Source: Actinomyces israelii DSM 43320
GTDB taxonomy: Bacteria; Actinomycetota; Actinomycetes; Actinomycetales; Actinomycetaceae
Length of the DNA: 32,563 nucleotides
Assembly (NCBI RefSeq): GCF_000711965.1
Contig: NZ_JONS01000022.1
Coordinates: 1-32,563, forward strand
Direction of reading: 5' to 3'
Shown here: piece after piece, positions 23,708 through 31,093 of the stretch
How positions within the stretch are numbered: the stretch's first letter is position 1
Layout of the letters: each line of letters starts with the position of its first letter
The notes under the pieces: generated by a model
The model's input: the letters and a program-made list of their open reading frames with translations, nothing else
Told to the model about the DNA's origin: nothing
Database searches by the model: none
Made by a program: the position numbers and the translations under genes

Positions 23708-23775
23708 GAGATCGGTCGTATTCCGGCTCGAGATCGGTCCTACGACCGATCTCGACGCGGAAGTGAACCGATCTC
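23708..23775. repeat. Inverted pair of 22-nt repeat arrays forming a 68-nt hairpin after topA
   Basis: Two minus-orientation units are followed by two plus-orientation units. The inner stem pairs TCGAGATCGGTC (23728-23739) with 23744-23755 around a CTAC loop, and the outer stem pairs GAGATCGGT (23708-23716) with 23767-23775; a 5-bp stem links them. It begins five bases after the topA stop, so it may end topA transcription or protect the mRNA 3' end, though there is no T-run. Confidence 0.8.
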
Positions 23776-23785
23776 GACGGGCGGC

Positions 23786-23839
23786 GTCGCAGACCTGCGA
23801 CAACACGGCGACAGGGCCGGGCCACGCAATCGGTAGTGT
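23786..23839 (+). promoter_or_regulatory. Candidate response-regulator operator and promoter of the DUF3060-regulator-kinase operon
   Basis: GTCGCAG (23786-23792), 2 bp, CTGCGAC (23795-23801), 4 bp, CGGCGAC (23806-23812): one inverted half-site, then direct half-sites exactly 11 bp apart, as OmpR-family regulators prefer. TAGTGT at 23834-23839 fits a -10 element, 28 bp from the start of the last half-site. The same arrangement recurs at 28204-28257. Confidence 0.55.
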
Positions 23840-23883
23840 GTGCTCCGCACAAACGCCCCAGCTGATTCCCGAGAGGAACTCAC

Positions 23884-24474
23884 ATGCGTCTTCCCAAGAC
23901 CGCTCTTGCCGGTACCGCCGCTCTGGCCCTGACCCTGTCCCTGGGGGCCTGCTCGCTGTCCGTCAACGGCTCCGACTCCGCCGCCACCGCCTCCCCCGCG
24001 GCCTCCCAGGCCCCGCAGGCGGACGCCGGCTCCGGTGCCGCGGCCGGCACCGACGGCCCGACCGTCAAGGGCGCCACAGCCACCAGGGACTCCGAGGACA
24101 AGGAGGACGCGGACGGCAAGAAGGACTCCGACGGCGACGACGAGAAGGCTCCCGTCACCGACCCGGCCTGGAAGGAGATTGTCGACACCGGCGAGCGCAC
24201 GGAGGTCTCCGGCGCCTACTCCGTTGCGGACGCGGGCGCGACCCTCAACCTGGTGGGCGACCTCGAGACCCTGACCATCCAGGGCGCCGGCGCCAAGGTC
24301 GCCGCCGAGAACGTCGGCACCCTCATCGTCCAGGGCTCCAACGTCGTCGTCTATGCTCGCGACATCGACCACGTCCAGATCCAGGGCGCCGGCGTCACCG
24401 TCCACTGGCTCGGGGACGACCCCGACATCCAGGACCAGGGCGCCGACAACACCACCGGAAGGCTCACCCAGTGA
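23884..24474 (+). CDS. DUF3060 lipoprotein (paralogue 1)
   Basis: A 196-residue secreted lipoprotein. The signal peptide ends in the lipobox LGAC, so Cys23 is expected to be lipidated. A charged Asp/Lys/Ser/Ala-rich linker covers about 30-95, then a DUF3060 domain (about 100-190) of short repeating beta strands: ATLNLVGDLETLTIQGAG, VGTLIVQGSNVVVYARDIDHVQIQGAG, VTVHWLGDDPDIQDQGADN. The regular spacing suggests a small beta-solenoid. GAGAGGAAC precedes ATG 23884. It heads an operon with a response regulator 28 bp downstream and a kinase overlapping that. DUF3060 has no settled function; a cell-surface sensor or accessory protein for the short-loop kinase is my inference. Confidence 0.88.
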   Translation: MRLPKTALAGTAALALTLSLGACSLSVNGSDSAATASPAASQAPQADAGSGAAAGTDGPTVKGATATRDSEDKEDADGKKDSDGDDEKAPVTDPAWKEIVDTGERTEVSGAYSVADAGATLNLVGDLETLTIQGAGAKVAAENVGTLIVQGSNVVVYARDIDHVQIQGAGVTVHWLGDDPDIQDQGADNTTGRLTQ

Positions 24475-24502
24475 ACCCAGAAGGCTCCGCAGCGAGGCCC
24501 GT

Positions 24503-25246
24503 GTGACCCGGCCCGCCGCACCGCTCCCCCCGCCCGCCGCGCCGTCCGCCACGGTCCTGCTCGTCGACGACGAGGCCCCGATCCGCCGCTCCCTGGGCCC
24601 CTACCTGGAGCGCAGCGGCTACCGGGTCATGCCGGCGTCGGACGGCGCGGAGGCCCTGGAGCTCCTGGCCGCCTACGAGATCGACATTGTCGTCTCCGAC
24701 GTCCTCATGCCGCGCATGGACGGGCGGGAGCTGGTGCGGCGGGTGCGGGCCGGCGGCGCCTGGACCCCCATCATCCTGCTCACCCAGGTCGATGCCTCCT
24801 ACGAGCGGGTCTCCGCCCTGGACGACGGCGCCGACGACTACCTGTCCAAGCCCTTCGACCCCGCCGAGCTCGCCTCCCGCATCCGGGCGGTCCTGCGCCG
24901 CACCCGGGGGACCGGGCAGCCCCTGACCGCCGCGACCCGCCTCGTGTCCGGCGACCTCGTCCTGCACCGGCCGGCGCGCCGCGTCGAGCTCCGCGGCCGC
25001 GAGTTCTCCCTGACGCCGAAGGCCGTGACGCTCCTGGACTACCTCATGAGCCACCCCGGCGAGCTCCACACCCGCGACGCCCTTCTGTCGGCCCTGTGGG
25101 GCATCGACTTCGCCTCCTCCACGCGCGCCGTCGACCACCGCGTGCGGGAGATCCGCCGGGTCCTGGGCGACGACGCCTCGGCCCCCGCCTACATCGAGAC
25201 CGTCCCCTCCGTGGGGTACCGCTTCCGCGCCGAGGTCCACGCGTGA
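24503..25246 (+). CDS. OmpR-family response regulator of the DUF3060 operon
   Basis: A 247-residue two-component regulator. The receiver domain (about 17-130) has the acidic D22/D23 pair, phospho-acceptor D66 in VSDVLMPRMDG, LTQVDA as the Thr region and the lysine in YLSKPF. The winged-helix domain (about 150-243) includes FSLTPKAVTLLDYLMSHPG and STRAVDHRVREIRRVLGD, the recognition-helix region. GTG 24503 was chosen to place the receiver near the N-terminus after a Pro/Ala-rich leader. Its stop overlaps the kinase start as GTGA. The direct-repeat operators at 23786 and 28204 are plausible targets, which would make it autoregulatory and a controller of the OmpA-like and hydrolase genes. Confidence 0.92.
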   Translation: MTRPAAPLPPPAAPSATVLLVDDEAPIRRSLGPYLERSGYRVMPASDGAEALELLAAYEIDIVVSDVLMPRMDGRELVRRVRAGGAWTPIILLTQVDASYERVSALDDGADDYLSKPFDPAELASRIRAVLRRTRGTGQPLTAATRLVSGDLVLHRPARRVELRGREFSLTPKAVTLLDYLMSHPGELHTRDALLSALWGIDFASSTRAVDHRVREIRRVLGDDASAPAYIETVPSVGYRFRAEVHA

Positions 25247-26223
25247 GACGGGACGGCGCGGACCGGTCGTCCTCGGAAGGGGGCTGGCCGGCCCGCCGCG
25301 CCCTGGCCGGGTGGGCCGTCGCCCTCGGGGCCGCGGTCGTGCTCACCGCGGTCAGCTGGCTGCTGTGGGGCGACCTGAGCCTGCGGGTGACGGCCTCGCC
25401 CGCGCTGGTGGTCGGCGAGATCCTGGCCGCCGCCCTCCTGGTCGCCCTGGCAGTGGCCGTCGGCCGGCGTCGTCGGGAGGCCGCGCTCCGGCGGGTGCGC
25501 CTCCAGGTCCAGGAGGAGGCGCGCACGCAGCACCGCCAGTTCCTGCGGCGCCTCGACCACGAGCTCAAGAACCCGCTGACGGCGGTGCGCGCCGCCGTCG
25601 CCGACGCCTCGCGGGGCGCGTCCCCCGCCATTGCCGTCAACCTCGAGGTCGTCGACGCGCAGTCCCGCAGGATGAGCCGGCTGCTGACCGACCTGCGCAA
25701 GCTCGCCGAGCTGGAGGCGGCGCCCCTGGCCCTGGAGGACGTCGACCTGGCCGAGACGGTCCAGGACGCCGTGACCGCCGTCATCGAGGAGGCCGCCGGG
25801 CGCGGGGTCGCCGTGCGCATCCGCCTCGACCTGCCGTCGGCCCCCTGGCCCCTGCCGCACGTGCGCGGCGACGGCGACCTCCTCTACTCGGCCGTCTACA
25901 ACATCGTGTCCAACGCGGCCAAGTACACCCCCGCCGGCGGGGCGGTGGAGGTGCGCGGCCGCGAGGAGGGCGGCGCGGTGACGATCGAGGTCGCCGACAC
26001 GGGCATCGGCGTGCCCAAGCGGGAGATGGGGCTCGTCTTCCGCGAGCTGGGCCGCGCCGGCAACGCCCGCGCCCTGCCCGGCTCCGGGCTGGGCCTGCCC
26101 CTGGTGCGCACGATCGCGCAGCGCCACGGCGGGAATGTGGGCATGGCCTCGCGCGAGGGCGTGGGCACACGCGTGTGGCTCGTGCTCCCGGTGGCGGGCC
26201 CTGGTCCCGCGAGAGCCGCCTGA
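25243..26223 (+). CDS. Short-loop (intramembrane-type) sensor histidine kinase
   Basis: A 326-residue kinase translationally coupled to its regulator (GTG 25243 overlapping TGA). Two helices (about 21-42 and 54-74) flank only about ten outside residues, so there is no extracellular sensor domain, as in intramembrane-sensing kinases such as LiaS or BceS, which rely on partner proteins. HisKA contains LRRLDHELKNPLTAV with phospho-acceptor H106; the N box (YNIVSNAAKYTP), G1 (VADTGIGVP) and G2 (GSGLGLPL) boxes are intact. No HAMP domain is evident. The lipoprotein that heads the operon is the obvious candidate partner. It converges with the hydrolase gene, 36 bp apart. Confidence 0.92.
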   Translation: MRRDGADRSSSEGGWPARRALAGWAVALGAAVVLTAVSWLLWGDLSLRVTASPALVVGEILAAALLVALAVAVGRRRREAALRRVRLQVQEEARTQHRQFLRRLDHELKNPLTAVRAAVADASRGASPAIAVNLEVVDAQSRRMSRLLTDLRKLAELEAAPLALEDVDLAETVQDAVTAVIEEAAGRGVAVRIRLDLPSAPWPLPHVRGDGDLLYSAVYNIVSNAAKYTPAGGAVEVRGREEGGAVTIEVADTGIGVPKREMGLVFRELGRAGNARALPGSGLGLPLVRTIAQRHGGNVGMASREGVGTRVWLVLPVAGPGPARAA

Positions 26224-26259
26224 GCCCGCGATCTCGGTGAAAAGGGGCGGGTCCGGGCG

Positions 26260-28155
26260 CTACTTCGCGAGCCCCTCGGCGACGTCGGCGGGCAGCGGGT
26301 CGATCGGGCAGCTCGCGCCCTCGTCGGGCAGCGCGCCATCGACCAGGTAGTCGCTGACGCGCGAGACGGCGCACGTGTTCGACAGGGAGGCGCCGTGCTC
26401 GTAGCCCTCGACGGTGAGCAGGTGCCCGGCGTCGAGCTGCGAGGCCAGGGACCGGGCCCACGAGTAGGGGGTCTGGGAGTCCCCGTCGACGCCGACGACG
26501 AGGATCGGCGCCGAGCCGGAGGCGTGGACCTCGGCCGGCGCGGAGCTCGCGGTGACGCCCCAGCCGTGGCAGTAGGCGTCGGTCCCGGCCGGCAGGGAGC
26601 CCATGGCGTTCATGAGCGGGTAGTCCTCGGCGGACTTCGCGGCCTCCGCGTTCCAGGTGGCCTGGTCGGCGACATCGGGCGAGTCGGCGCAGATCACCGC
26701 CGTGTAGGTCATGGCGTATGACGCCTCCTGCTGCGACGCCGGCTTTGAGATCTGCCCCGCGCCCGGGGCCAGGGCGCCCACGCGCGCGAGCTCGGTGCCG
26801 TCGTGCCGGCTCATCGCCTGGGACAGCGCCCTGGTCAGCGCGGGCCAGTACTCGGGCCGGGCCAGCCACAGGTTCTGCGCGTGGTTGAAGGCGGTCGCGG
26901 CGTCCATCCGGCCGGTCCGCCCGTCCGTCTGGGTGATGGTGAGCGGCTCGGTGCCCAGGCCCTTGAAGAAGGCGATCAGCTGGGAGACGGCGTCGTCGAC
27001 GGTGCCGGTGAGCGGGCAGCCCGCCTGCCCCAGGCAGGACTCGAGGTACGCCCGCGCCCGGCCCTCCCGGTAGGTGAGCTGGGTGTCGGCCACCTCCGTG
27101 CGGGTCAGCGCCGGGTCCTGGGCGCTGTCCAGGATGACGCGCCCGACACTGCCCGGGAAGAGCTCGGCGTAGGCGCTGCCGATGACGGTGCCGTAGGAGT
27201 AGCCGAGGTAGCTGAGCCGCTCGTCGCCGACCGCGGAGCGCAGGACGTCGAGGTCGCGGGCCACGTCGAACCTGCCCATGTGGTCGATGAGGCCTCCGAC
27301 CTCGGAGTAGGTCCGGCAGGCGTTGGCGTCGGCGGTCCCCTTGGCTGCCGTCGACGTCCAGAAGATGCCGTCGATCTTCGGGGTCGCGGTGGCGTCGCCC
27401 GACGGCGGGGTCTCGGCGCCTGCCGTCGGCGGCGCGGTGGCGTCGGGCGTCGGGGAGGCCTCGGTCTCCTCTGGGACCGGGCTGGGATCGGCCGCCGGGA
27501 CCGCGCTGATGCCCGACGCCGGGGCCGGAGCGGCGCCGTCGTCGACACTTCCGCCGGGCGGCGCCGCGTCACCGGCCACGCCGCCGCTCTGCGCGACCTC
27601 GTCGGCGTCCCAGCAGGTCAGGCGGGTCGAGTCACCGACGCCGCGCGGATCGAAGCCGACCAGGTCGTAGGAGGCGAGCATCTCGGGGGTGTACGAGGCG
27701 GCGGCGGTCGCGACCATGCCGGTGCCGCTGCCGCCCGGCCCGCCGGGGTTGAGGAACAGGGAGCCGAGCTCGGCCGTGCCGTCGGAGGCCGGTAGGCGCC
27801 TGAGGGCGATGGAGATGGTCTCGCCGTCGGGATCGTCGTAGCTCAGCGGGACGGTGGCGGTGGCGCACTGGTAGCCGTCCGCGCCGTCCGCGCAGTCGGC
27901 CCAGCTGAGCTCCTGGTCATAGAAGGTCTCCAGGCCCGCCGGGGCGCCGCCCGATGGCGAGTCCGGCGAGCCGCCTGCCGCTGGGTCGCCCGCGGACGGG
28001 TCGGATCCCGTCTGCGCGCCGGGCGGTCCCGACTCGTCGTGCGCGCCGTCGGGGCCCGCCGGACCCGGCCGGCAGGCCGTCAGGGCGGCGCACAGGCTGA
28101 GAGCCGCCAGCGCCGCTGCGGGACGCCTGAGACAGAATCTCCAGGCTGACGTCAT
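26260..28155 (-). CDS. Secreted alpha/beta-hydrolase lipoprotein (tripeptidyl-aminopeptidase-like)
   Basis: A 631-residue lipoprotein: signal peptide with lipobox LTAC (Cys28), then a Gly/Pro/Ser-rich linker to about 70. The hydrolase domain has the oxyanion region LNPGGPGGSG (about 136-145), nucleophile S320 in GYSYGT, and a C-terminal TAP-like region with D559 (VDGDSQTP) and H587 (GYEHG), a complete triad. This layout is that of Streptomyces SlpD/SlpE-type tripeptidyl aminopeptidases. A Pro/Ala/Thr-rich insert of about 75 residues (190-262) interrupts the core before the nucleophile. It probably trims peptides outside the membrane. A possible -10 TACTTT sits 7 nt before ATG 28155, suggesting a leaderless message. 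It shares its promoter region with the OmpA-like gene. Confidence 0.9.
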   Translation of the reverse strand: MTSAWRFCLRRPAAALAALSLCAALTACRPGPAGPDGAHDESGPPGAQTGSDPSAGDPAAGGSPDSPSGGAPAGLETFYDQELSWADCADGADGYQCATATVPLSYDDPDGETISIALRRLPASDGTAELGSLFLNPGGPGGSGTGMVATAAASYTPEMLASYDLVGFDPRGVGDSTRLTCWDADEVAQSGGVAGDAAPPGGSVDDGAAPAPASGISAVPAADPSPVPEETEASPTPDATAPPTAGAETPPSGDATATPKIDGIFWTSTAAKGTADANACRTYSEVGGLIDHMGRFDVARDLDVLRSAVGDERLSYLGYSYGTVIGSAYAELFPGSVGRVILDSAQDPALTRTEVADTQLTYREGRARAYLESCLGQAGCPLTGTVDDAVSQLIAFFKGLGTEPLTITQTDGRTGRMDAATAFNHAQNLWLARPEYWPALTRALSQAMSRHDGTELARVGALAPGAGQISKPASQQEASYAMTYTAVICADSPDVADQATWNAEAAKSAEDYPLMNAMGSLPAGTDAYCHGWGVTASSAPAEVHASGSAPILVVGVDGDSQTPYSWARSLASQLDAGHLLTVEGYEHGASLSNTCAVSRVSDYLVDGALPDEGASCPIDPLPADVAEGLAK

Positions 28156-28203
28156 GCTGAGAAAGTACCACGACGCGCGCGTCGCCCTCCGCCCGTCTCA
28201 TCT

Positions 28204-28257
28204 GTCGCAGGACGGCGACAGCGCGAGGACACCGCTGCGACATTCCGTTCGTAGGGT
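28204..28257 (+). promoter_or_regulatory. Second copy of the operator pattern, in the divergent hydrolase/OmpA-like promoter
   Basis: GTCGCAG (28204-28210), 2 bp, CGGCGAC (28213-28219), then CGAGGAC (28224-28230) and CTGCGAC (28235-28241), each 11 bp after the last. TAGGGT at 28252-28257 fits a -10 element, 17 bp from the last half-site start. That offset differs from the 28 bp at 23786 by exactly 11 bp, so the sites lie on the same DNA face. Transcription would start near ATG 28265, implying a leaderless message. Confidence 0.55.
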
Positions 28258-28264
28258 CGTCTCC

Positions 28265-29533
28265 ATGAACCACTCGATCCGCTTCCCCGCCGCCGGCCCC
28301 GGTGCGCGTCGCACGCGACCCGTCGCCTGCACGGTCCTGCTCGGGGCCGCCTGCCTCGCCCTGAGCGCCTGCGGCTCCTCGACGCCGGTGGCGACATCCT
28401 CCCCGCAGGCCGACGAGACCGCCCCGGCCACCGCCGTCGGCCCCGACCAGACTGCGGATGCGACGGAGTCGGCGACCGCGCCGACCGCGGCCGCCTCCGC
28501 CGGCGCGACGGCCCCCGGCTACGCCCCGGGCGAGGCGCCGCCCGTGCCCCTGTTCACCCTGCCCGACATGGGGCTGCTCGCCGCCGGGGACGGCGCCCTG
28601 ACATCCGATCAGACCGCCACCGTCGACTCCGTGCCCGGCGTCACCGTCTCCCCGGCCCGCTGCGACCAGTCCGGAGGCATCTCCGCGGGCTCCACCGGTA
28701 CCGTCCTGATCAGCGGCGGCCCGGCCGCCCCCGACAGCGGCGGCTCGACCGCCGGCGCCTCCTCCTCCGACGGCGGGGCGACCGTCGTCGACAATGGCAA
28801 CGGCTCCGGCTCCTACACGAATGGGACCACGAAGATCGTGACCAATGGCGACGGCTCAGGAACCTATGCGGATGCGACCCTGTCGGTGACCGTCAACACC
28901 GACGGATCGGGCACCTCCACCAACTCCGCCACCGGGGAGAGCATCGTGGTCAACAGCAACGGCTCGGGCTCCTACAAGCGGGGCTCCGTGAGCATCGTCA
29001 ATAACGGCGACGGCACGGGGAGCTACACGGACGGGGCGCTGTCCATTGTCAACCACGGCGACGGCACGGCGCTGGTCAACGGCCGGAGCACCGCCGCCAA
29101 GCCCCTGCCGCCGGTCGGCAAGGTCGGGTCCTTCCCTTCGATCGACGCCGTCAGGCCGGTGAAGTCCTGCGGCACCGCCATCTCCCTGGACTCCAGCATC
29201 CTGTTCGACGTCGACTCCTACCAGGTCCGCCCCGAGTCGAGCGAGCTGCTCAGCTCCCTGGCCCGGGTGCTCACCCAGGCCGGGGCCCCGAAGGCCACCG
29301 TGGCCGGGCACACCGACTCCGTCGCCGACGAGGCCTACAACCAGACCCTCTCCGAGCAGCGCGCCCAGGCCGTCGTCGACGCCCTGCGCGATGCCGGCGC
29401 CACCACCGAGCTCACCGCCGTCGGCTACGGGGAGACCCGGCCGGCCGCTCCCAACACCACTCCCGACGGCTCGGACGACCCTGCCGGGCGCCAGCTCAAC
29501 CGACGGGTTGAGATTATGGTTCCGGTCTTCTGA
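28265..29533 (+). CDS. OmpA/MotB-domain lipoprotein with Asn/Gly-rich repeat region
   Basis: A 422-residue lipoprotein in a Gram-positive. The lipobox is LSAC (Cys36). A Thr/Ala/Pro-rich region leads to a conserved segment (about 95-150), then about six repeats of 17-20 residues (about 176-277) with recurring NGDGSGSY/NGDGTGS motifs alternating with short hydrophobic strands (KIVTNGDG, SIVNNGDG, SIVNHGDG), which suggests a beta-solenoid. Residues about 304-422 are an OmpA C-terminal domain: SSILFDVDSYQVRP, VAGHTDSVADEAYNQTLSEQRAQAV, GYGETRP and NRRVEI, the peptidoglycan-binding signature. It probably ties the membrane to the wall. It is followed 135 bp later by a second DUF3060 lipoprotein on the same strand. 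Confidence 0.9.
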   Translation: MNHSIRFPAAGPGARRTRPVACTVLLGAACLALSACGSSTPVATSSPQADETAPATAVGPDQTADATESATAPTAAASAGATAPGYAPGEAPPVPLFTLPDMGLLAAGDGALTSDQTATVDSVPGVTVSPARCDQSGGISAGSTGTVLISGGPAAPDSGGSTAGASSSDGGATVVDNGNGSGSYTNGTTKIVTNGDGSGTYADATLSVTVNTDGSGTSTNSATGESIVVNSNGSGSYKRGSVSIVNNGDGTGSYTDGALSIVNHGDGTALVNGRSTAAKPLPPVGKVGSFPSIDAVRPVKSCGTAISLDSSILFDVDSYQVRPESSELLSSLARVLTQAGAPKATVAGHTDSVADEAYNQTLSEQRAQAVVDALRDAGATTELTAVGYGETRPAAPNTTPDGSDDPAGRQLNRRVEIMVPVF

Positions 29534-29668
29534 GCCGTGGCGGGCCGCGCCGGTTCGTCTGCGGACGGCCCCGGCGGACGGCCCAGCCACGGGCGCGCCG
29601 GCAACAGCGGGAGCACCCGCGCCGAGCACAAACCCCTGTCCACCTCACTTACCTGCAAGGAGCACGTC

Positions 29669-30400
29669 ATGACCGCTGCAAGCACCAGGAGCACTATCAG
29701 CGCCGCGAGCTCCGCTACCACCGTGAGCGCCGCCTCCGCGCTCTCAGCCGCCTCCGCCGTTGCCGACGCCGGCCCCATGCCGTCCCGTCCACGTCCTGCG
29801 CGCCGTCTGGTCGCCCTCGCCTGCGTCGTAGCGCTGAGCGCGGGTCTGGGGGCCTGCACGGTCAACCTGGACCGGGGCGGGTCGGCGGATTCGCAGGGCT
29901 CCGCGGGCGCCTCCTCCCACTCCGCCGCCGACCCGTCGCAGGAGTCCTCGGAGGATTCGGACGGGGACATGCCCACGCCGAGCGGCAGCCCAACCGCACT
30001 GCCTCCGCTGACGGACCAGGGAGGCACGGCGTCCCCCGATCCCGAGCGCCCGGGCGCGGGGGCCACTATCACCAGCAAGGAGTGGGTCCGCGCCCAGCAG
30101 TCCAGGGACAAGAAGACGATGACGCCGGACAACGGCCAGGTTGTTGTCGATCGCTCGTTCGCGACGGTTGTCATCGAGGGCGACGTGACGAACCTGACGG
30201 TGAGCGGCGAGCATGTCACCGTCATTGTCGACTACGCGCAGAACGTTATTGTCAACAGCAATTCCGCTGTCTATGTGCGCGACACCAAGAGCGTCACCGT
30301 CTCCAGCAGCTTCAGCACCGTGCTGTGGGCCGGCAACACTCCGCAGATCAAGGATCTTGGCGACCACAACACGATCAAGAACCAGGCCGAGGACGACTAG
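29669..30400 (+). CDS. DUF3060 lipoprotein (paralogue 2)
   Basis: A 243-residue lipoprotein with lipobox LGAC (Cys63). A Ser/Pro-rich linker covers about 70-130 and the DUF3060 domain about 145-240, with strand repeats VVVDRSFATVVIEGDVTNLTV, HVTVIVDYAQNVIVNSNSAV and SVTVSSSFSTVLWAGNTPQI. It keeps the same ending logic as paralogue 1 (WLGDDPDIQDQGADN against WAGNTPQIKDLGDHN). AAGGAG before ATG 29669 supports this start, but it puts 36 Ser/Ala/Thr-rich residues ahead of a normal signal peptide; ATG 29777 would give a textbook one but has no ribosome site. It lies downstream of the OmpA-like gene and is likely co-regulated. The 17-bp direct repeat begins in its last codons. Confidence 0.86.
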   Translation: MTAASTRSTISAASSATTVSAASALSAASAVADAGPMPSRPRPARRLVALACVVALSAGLGACTVNLDRGGSADSQGSAGASSHSAADPSQESSEDSDGDMPTPSGSPTALPPLTDQGGTASPDPERPGAGATITSKEWVRAQQSRDKKTMTPDNGQVVVDRSFATVVIEGDVTNLTVSGEHVTVIVDYAQNVIVNSNSAVYVRDTKSVTVSSSFSTVLWAGNTPQIKDLGDHNTIKNQAEDD

Positions 30401-30486
30401 ATGATCGAGTCCGGGGTTGGGCGCGCGCCTAGTAGGGAGAGCCATCCCATGCGGCTTTGAGATGGCCGACGCTCTTGGGCGCCGTG

Positions 30487-30577
30487 GGGATCGGCGCGGT
30501 TCCGGTTTCCGCGGCCTCGCGGCGCGGGTCGGGCGGCGCGGGTGAGGTCAAGGCGTCCGGGGCGCCGGTCTCCCGGG
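30487..30577 (+). repeat. Dispersed composite intergenic module, copy 3
   Basis: Module A-like sequence (GGGGATCGGCGCGGTTCC, 30487-30504) is followed by module B (30519-30577: GCGCGGGTCGGGCGGCGCGG, then GTCTCCCGGGG). The order and orientation equal 2189-2266; the CTCCCGGGG end equals the copy at 7457. Confidence 0.6.
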
Positions 30578-30633
30578 GCTGCGGGCGGGCTCGGGCGGGC
30601 TCGGCGTCCGGCCGCCCGCCCGGAGCGCACCAG

Positions 30634-30725
30634 AACGTGAACGTACCTTTGCAACACCGACGTACCTTTCTCCCATCCTACTGACCTCTGCCCCCAGTAG
30701 GATGGGAGAAAGGTACGTTCACGTT
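30634..30725. repeat. 24-bp perfect hairpin with an additional directly repeated arm
   Basis: 30660-30683 is the exact reverse complement of 30695-30718 (24 bp, 11-nt loop). In addition 30634-30650 (AACGTGAACGTACCTTT) is the exact reverse complement of 30709-30725 (17 bp). ACGTACCTTT thus occurs at 30641 and 30660, 19 bp apart, plus once inverted, so two exclusive hairpins can form. No T-run follows. Confidence 0.9.
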
Positions 30726-30882
30726 GCAGACCGCAGTCGACGTTGGCCGCGCCGCCCGCACTCCCAAGGAATCAATCGCTCCAGATGATCGAGTCCGGGA
30801 GTCTCCCGTCTCTCCGCCAGCTCGCGGCGTCCAAGGTACGACCCAGCAGAGAAGGGCGCCCGCGCGCGCCCGTCCCCTTCGC

Positions 30883-30948
30883 CGAGATCGGTCGAGTTCC
30901 GCGTCGAGATCGGTCCGGTTCCGCGTCGAGATCGGTTCAGTCCTGTGT
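30883..30948 (-). repeat. 22-nt intergenic repeat array (three units, minus orientation)
   Basis: CGAGATCGGT starts units at 30883, 30905 and 30927, exactly 22 nt apart, separated by TTCCGCGT-type sequence. This is the reverse complement of the family seen elsewhere. Confidence 0.88.
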
Positions 30949-31093
30949 CGCGCTGACCGTCTGGACGGCGTCGGGCGGTTGTCTCGCCCACCGATAAAGT
31001 TGTACAAGAACTCATACTTTCCGCGGACGGCAGGGCGAGTGGATACTGCTCTTGTTGCTTGGGCGCTAGCCCGCGTGAGACGAGGTGAGGACG

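Larger units (their letters stand above)
30399..30799 (+). repeat. 17-bp direct repeat pair (30399-30415 and 30783-30799)
   Basis: AGATGATCGAGTCCGGG occurs twice in the same orientation, 384 bp apart, the first overlapping the TAG stop of the second DUF3060 gene. The pair encloses the composite module and the long hairpin. This could mark an insertion with target or attachment duplication, or simply another shared intergenic module. Confidence 0.75.
30401..31093. other. Gene-free gap built of repeat modules
   Basis: About 690 bp without a convincing gene between the second DUF3060 gene and the CHAP cassette. In order it holds the first 17-bp direct repeat, a small GCCATC/GATGGC inverted repeat (30441-30466), the composite module (30487-30577), the triple-copy hairpin (30634-30725), the second 17-bp repeat and a three-unit 22-nt array (30883-30948). 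The last 100 bp are AT-richer and probably contain the promoter of the following cassette. Confidence 0.7.
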
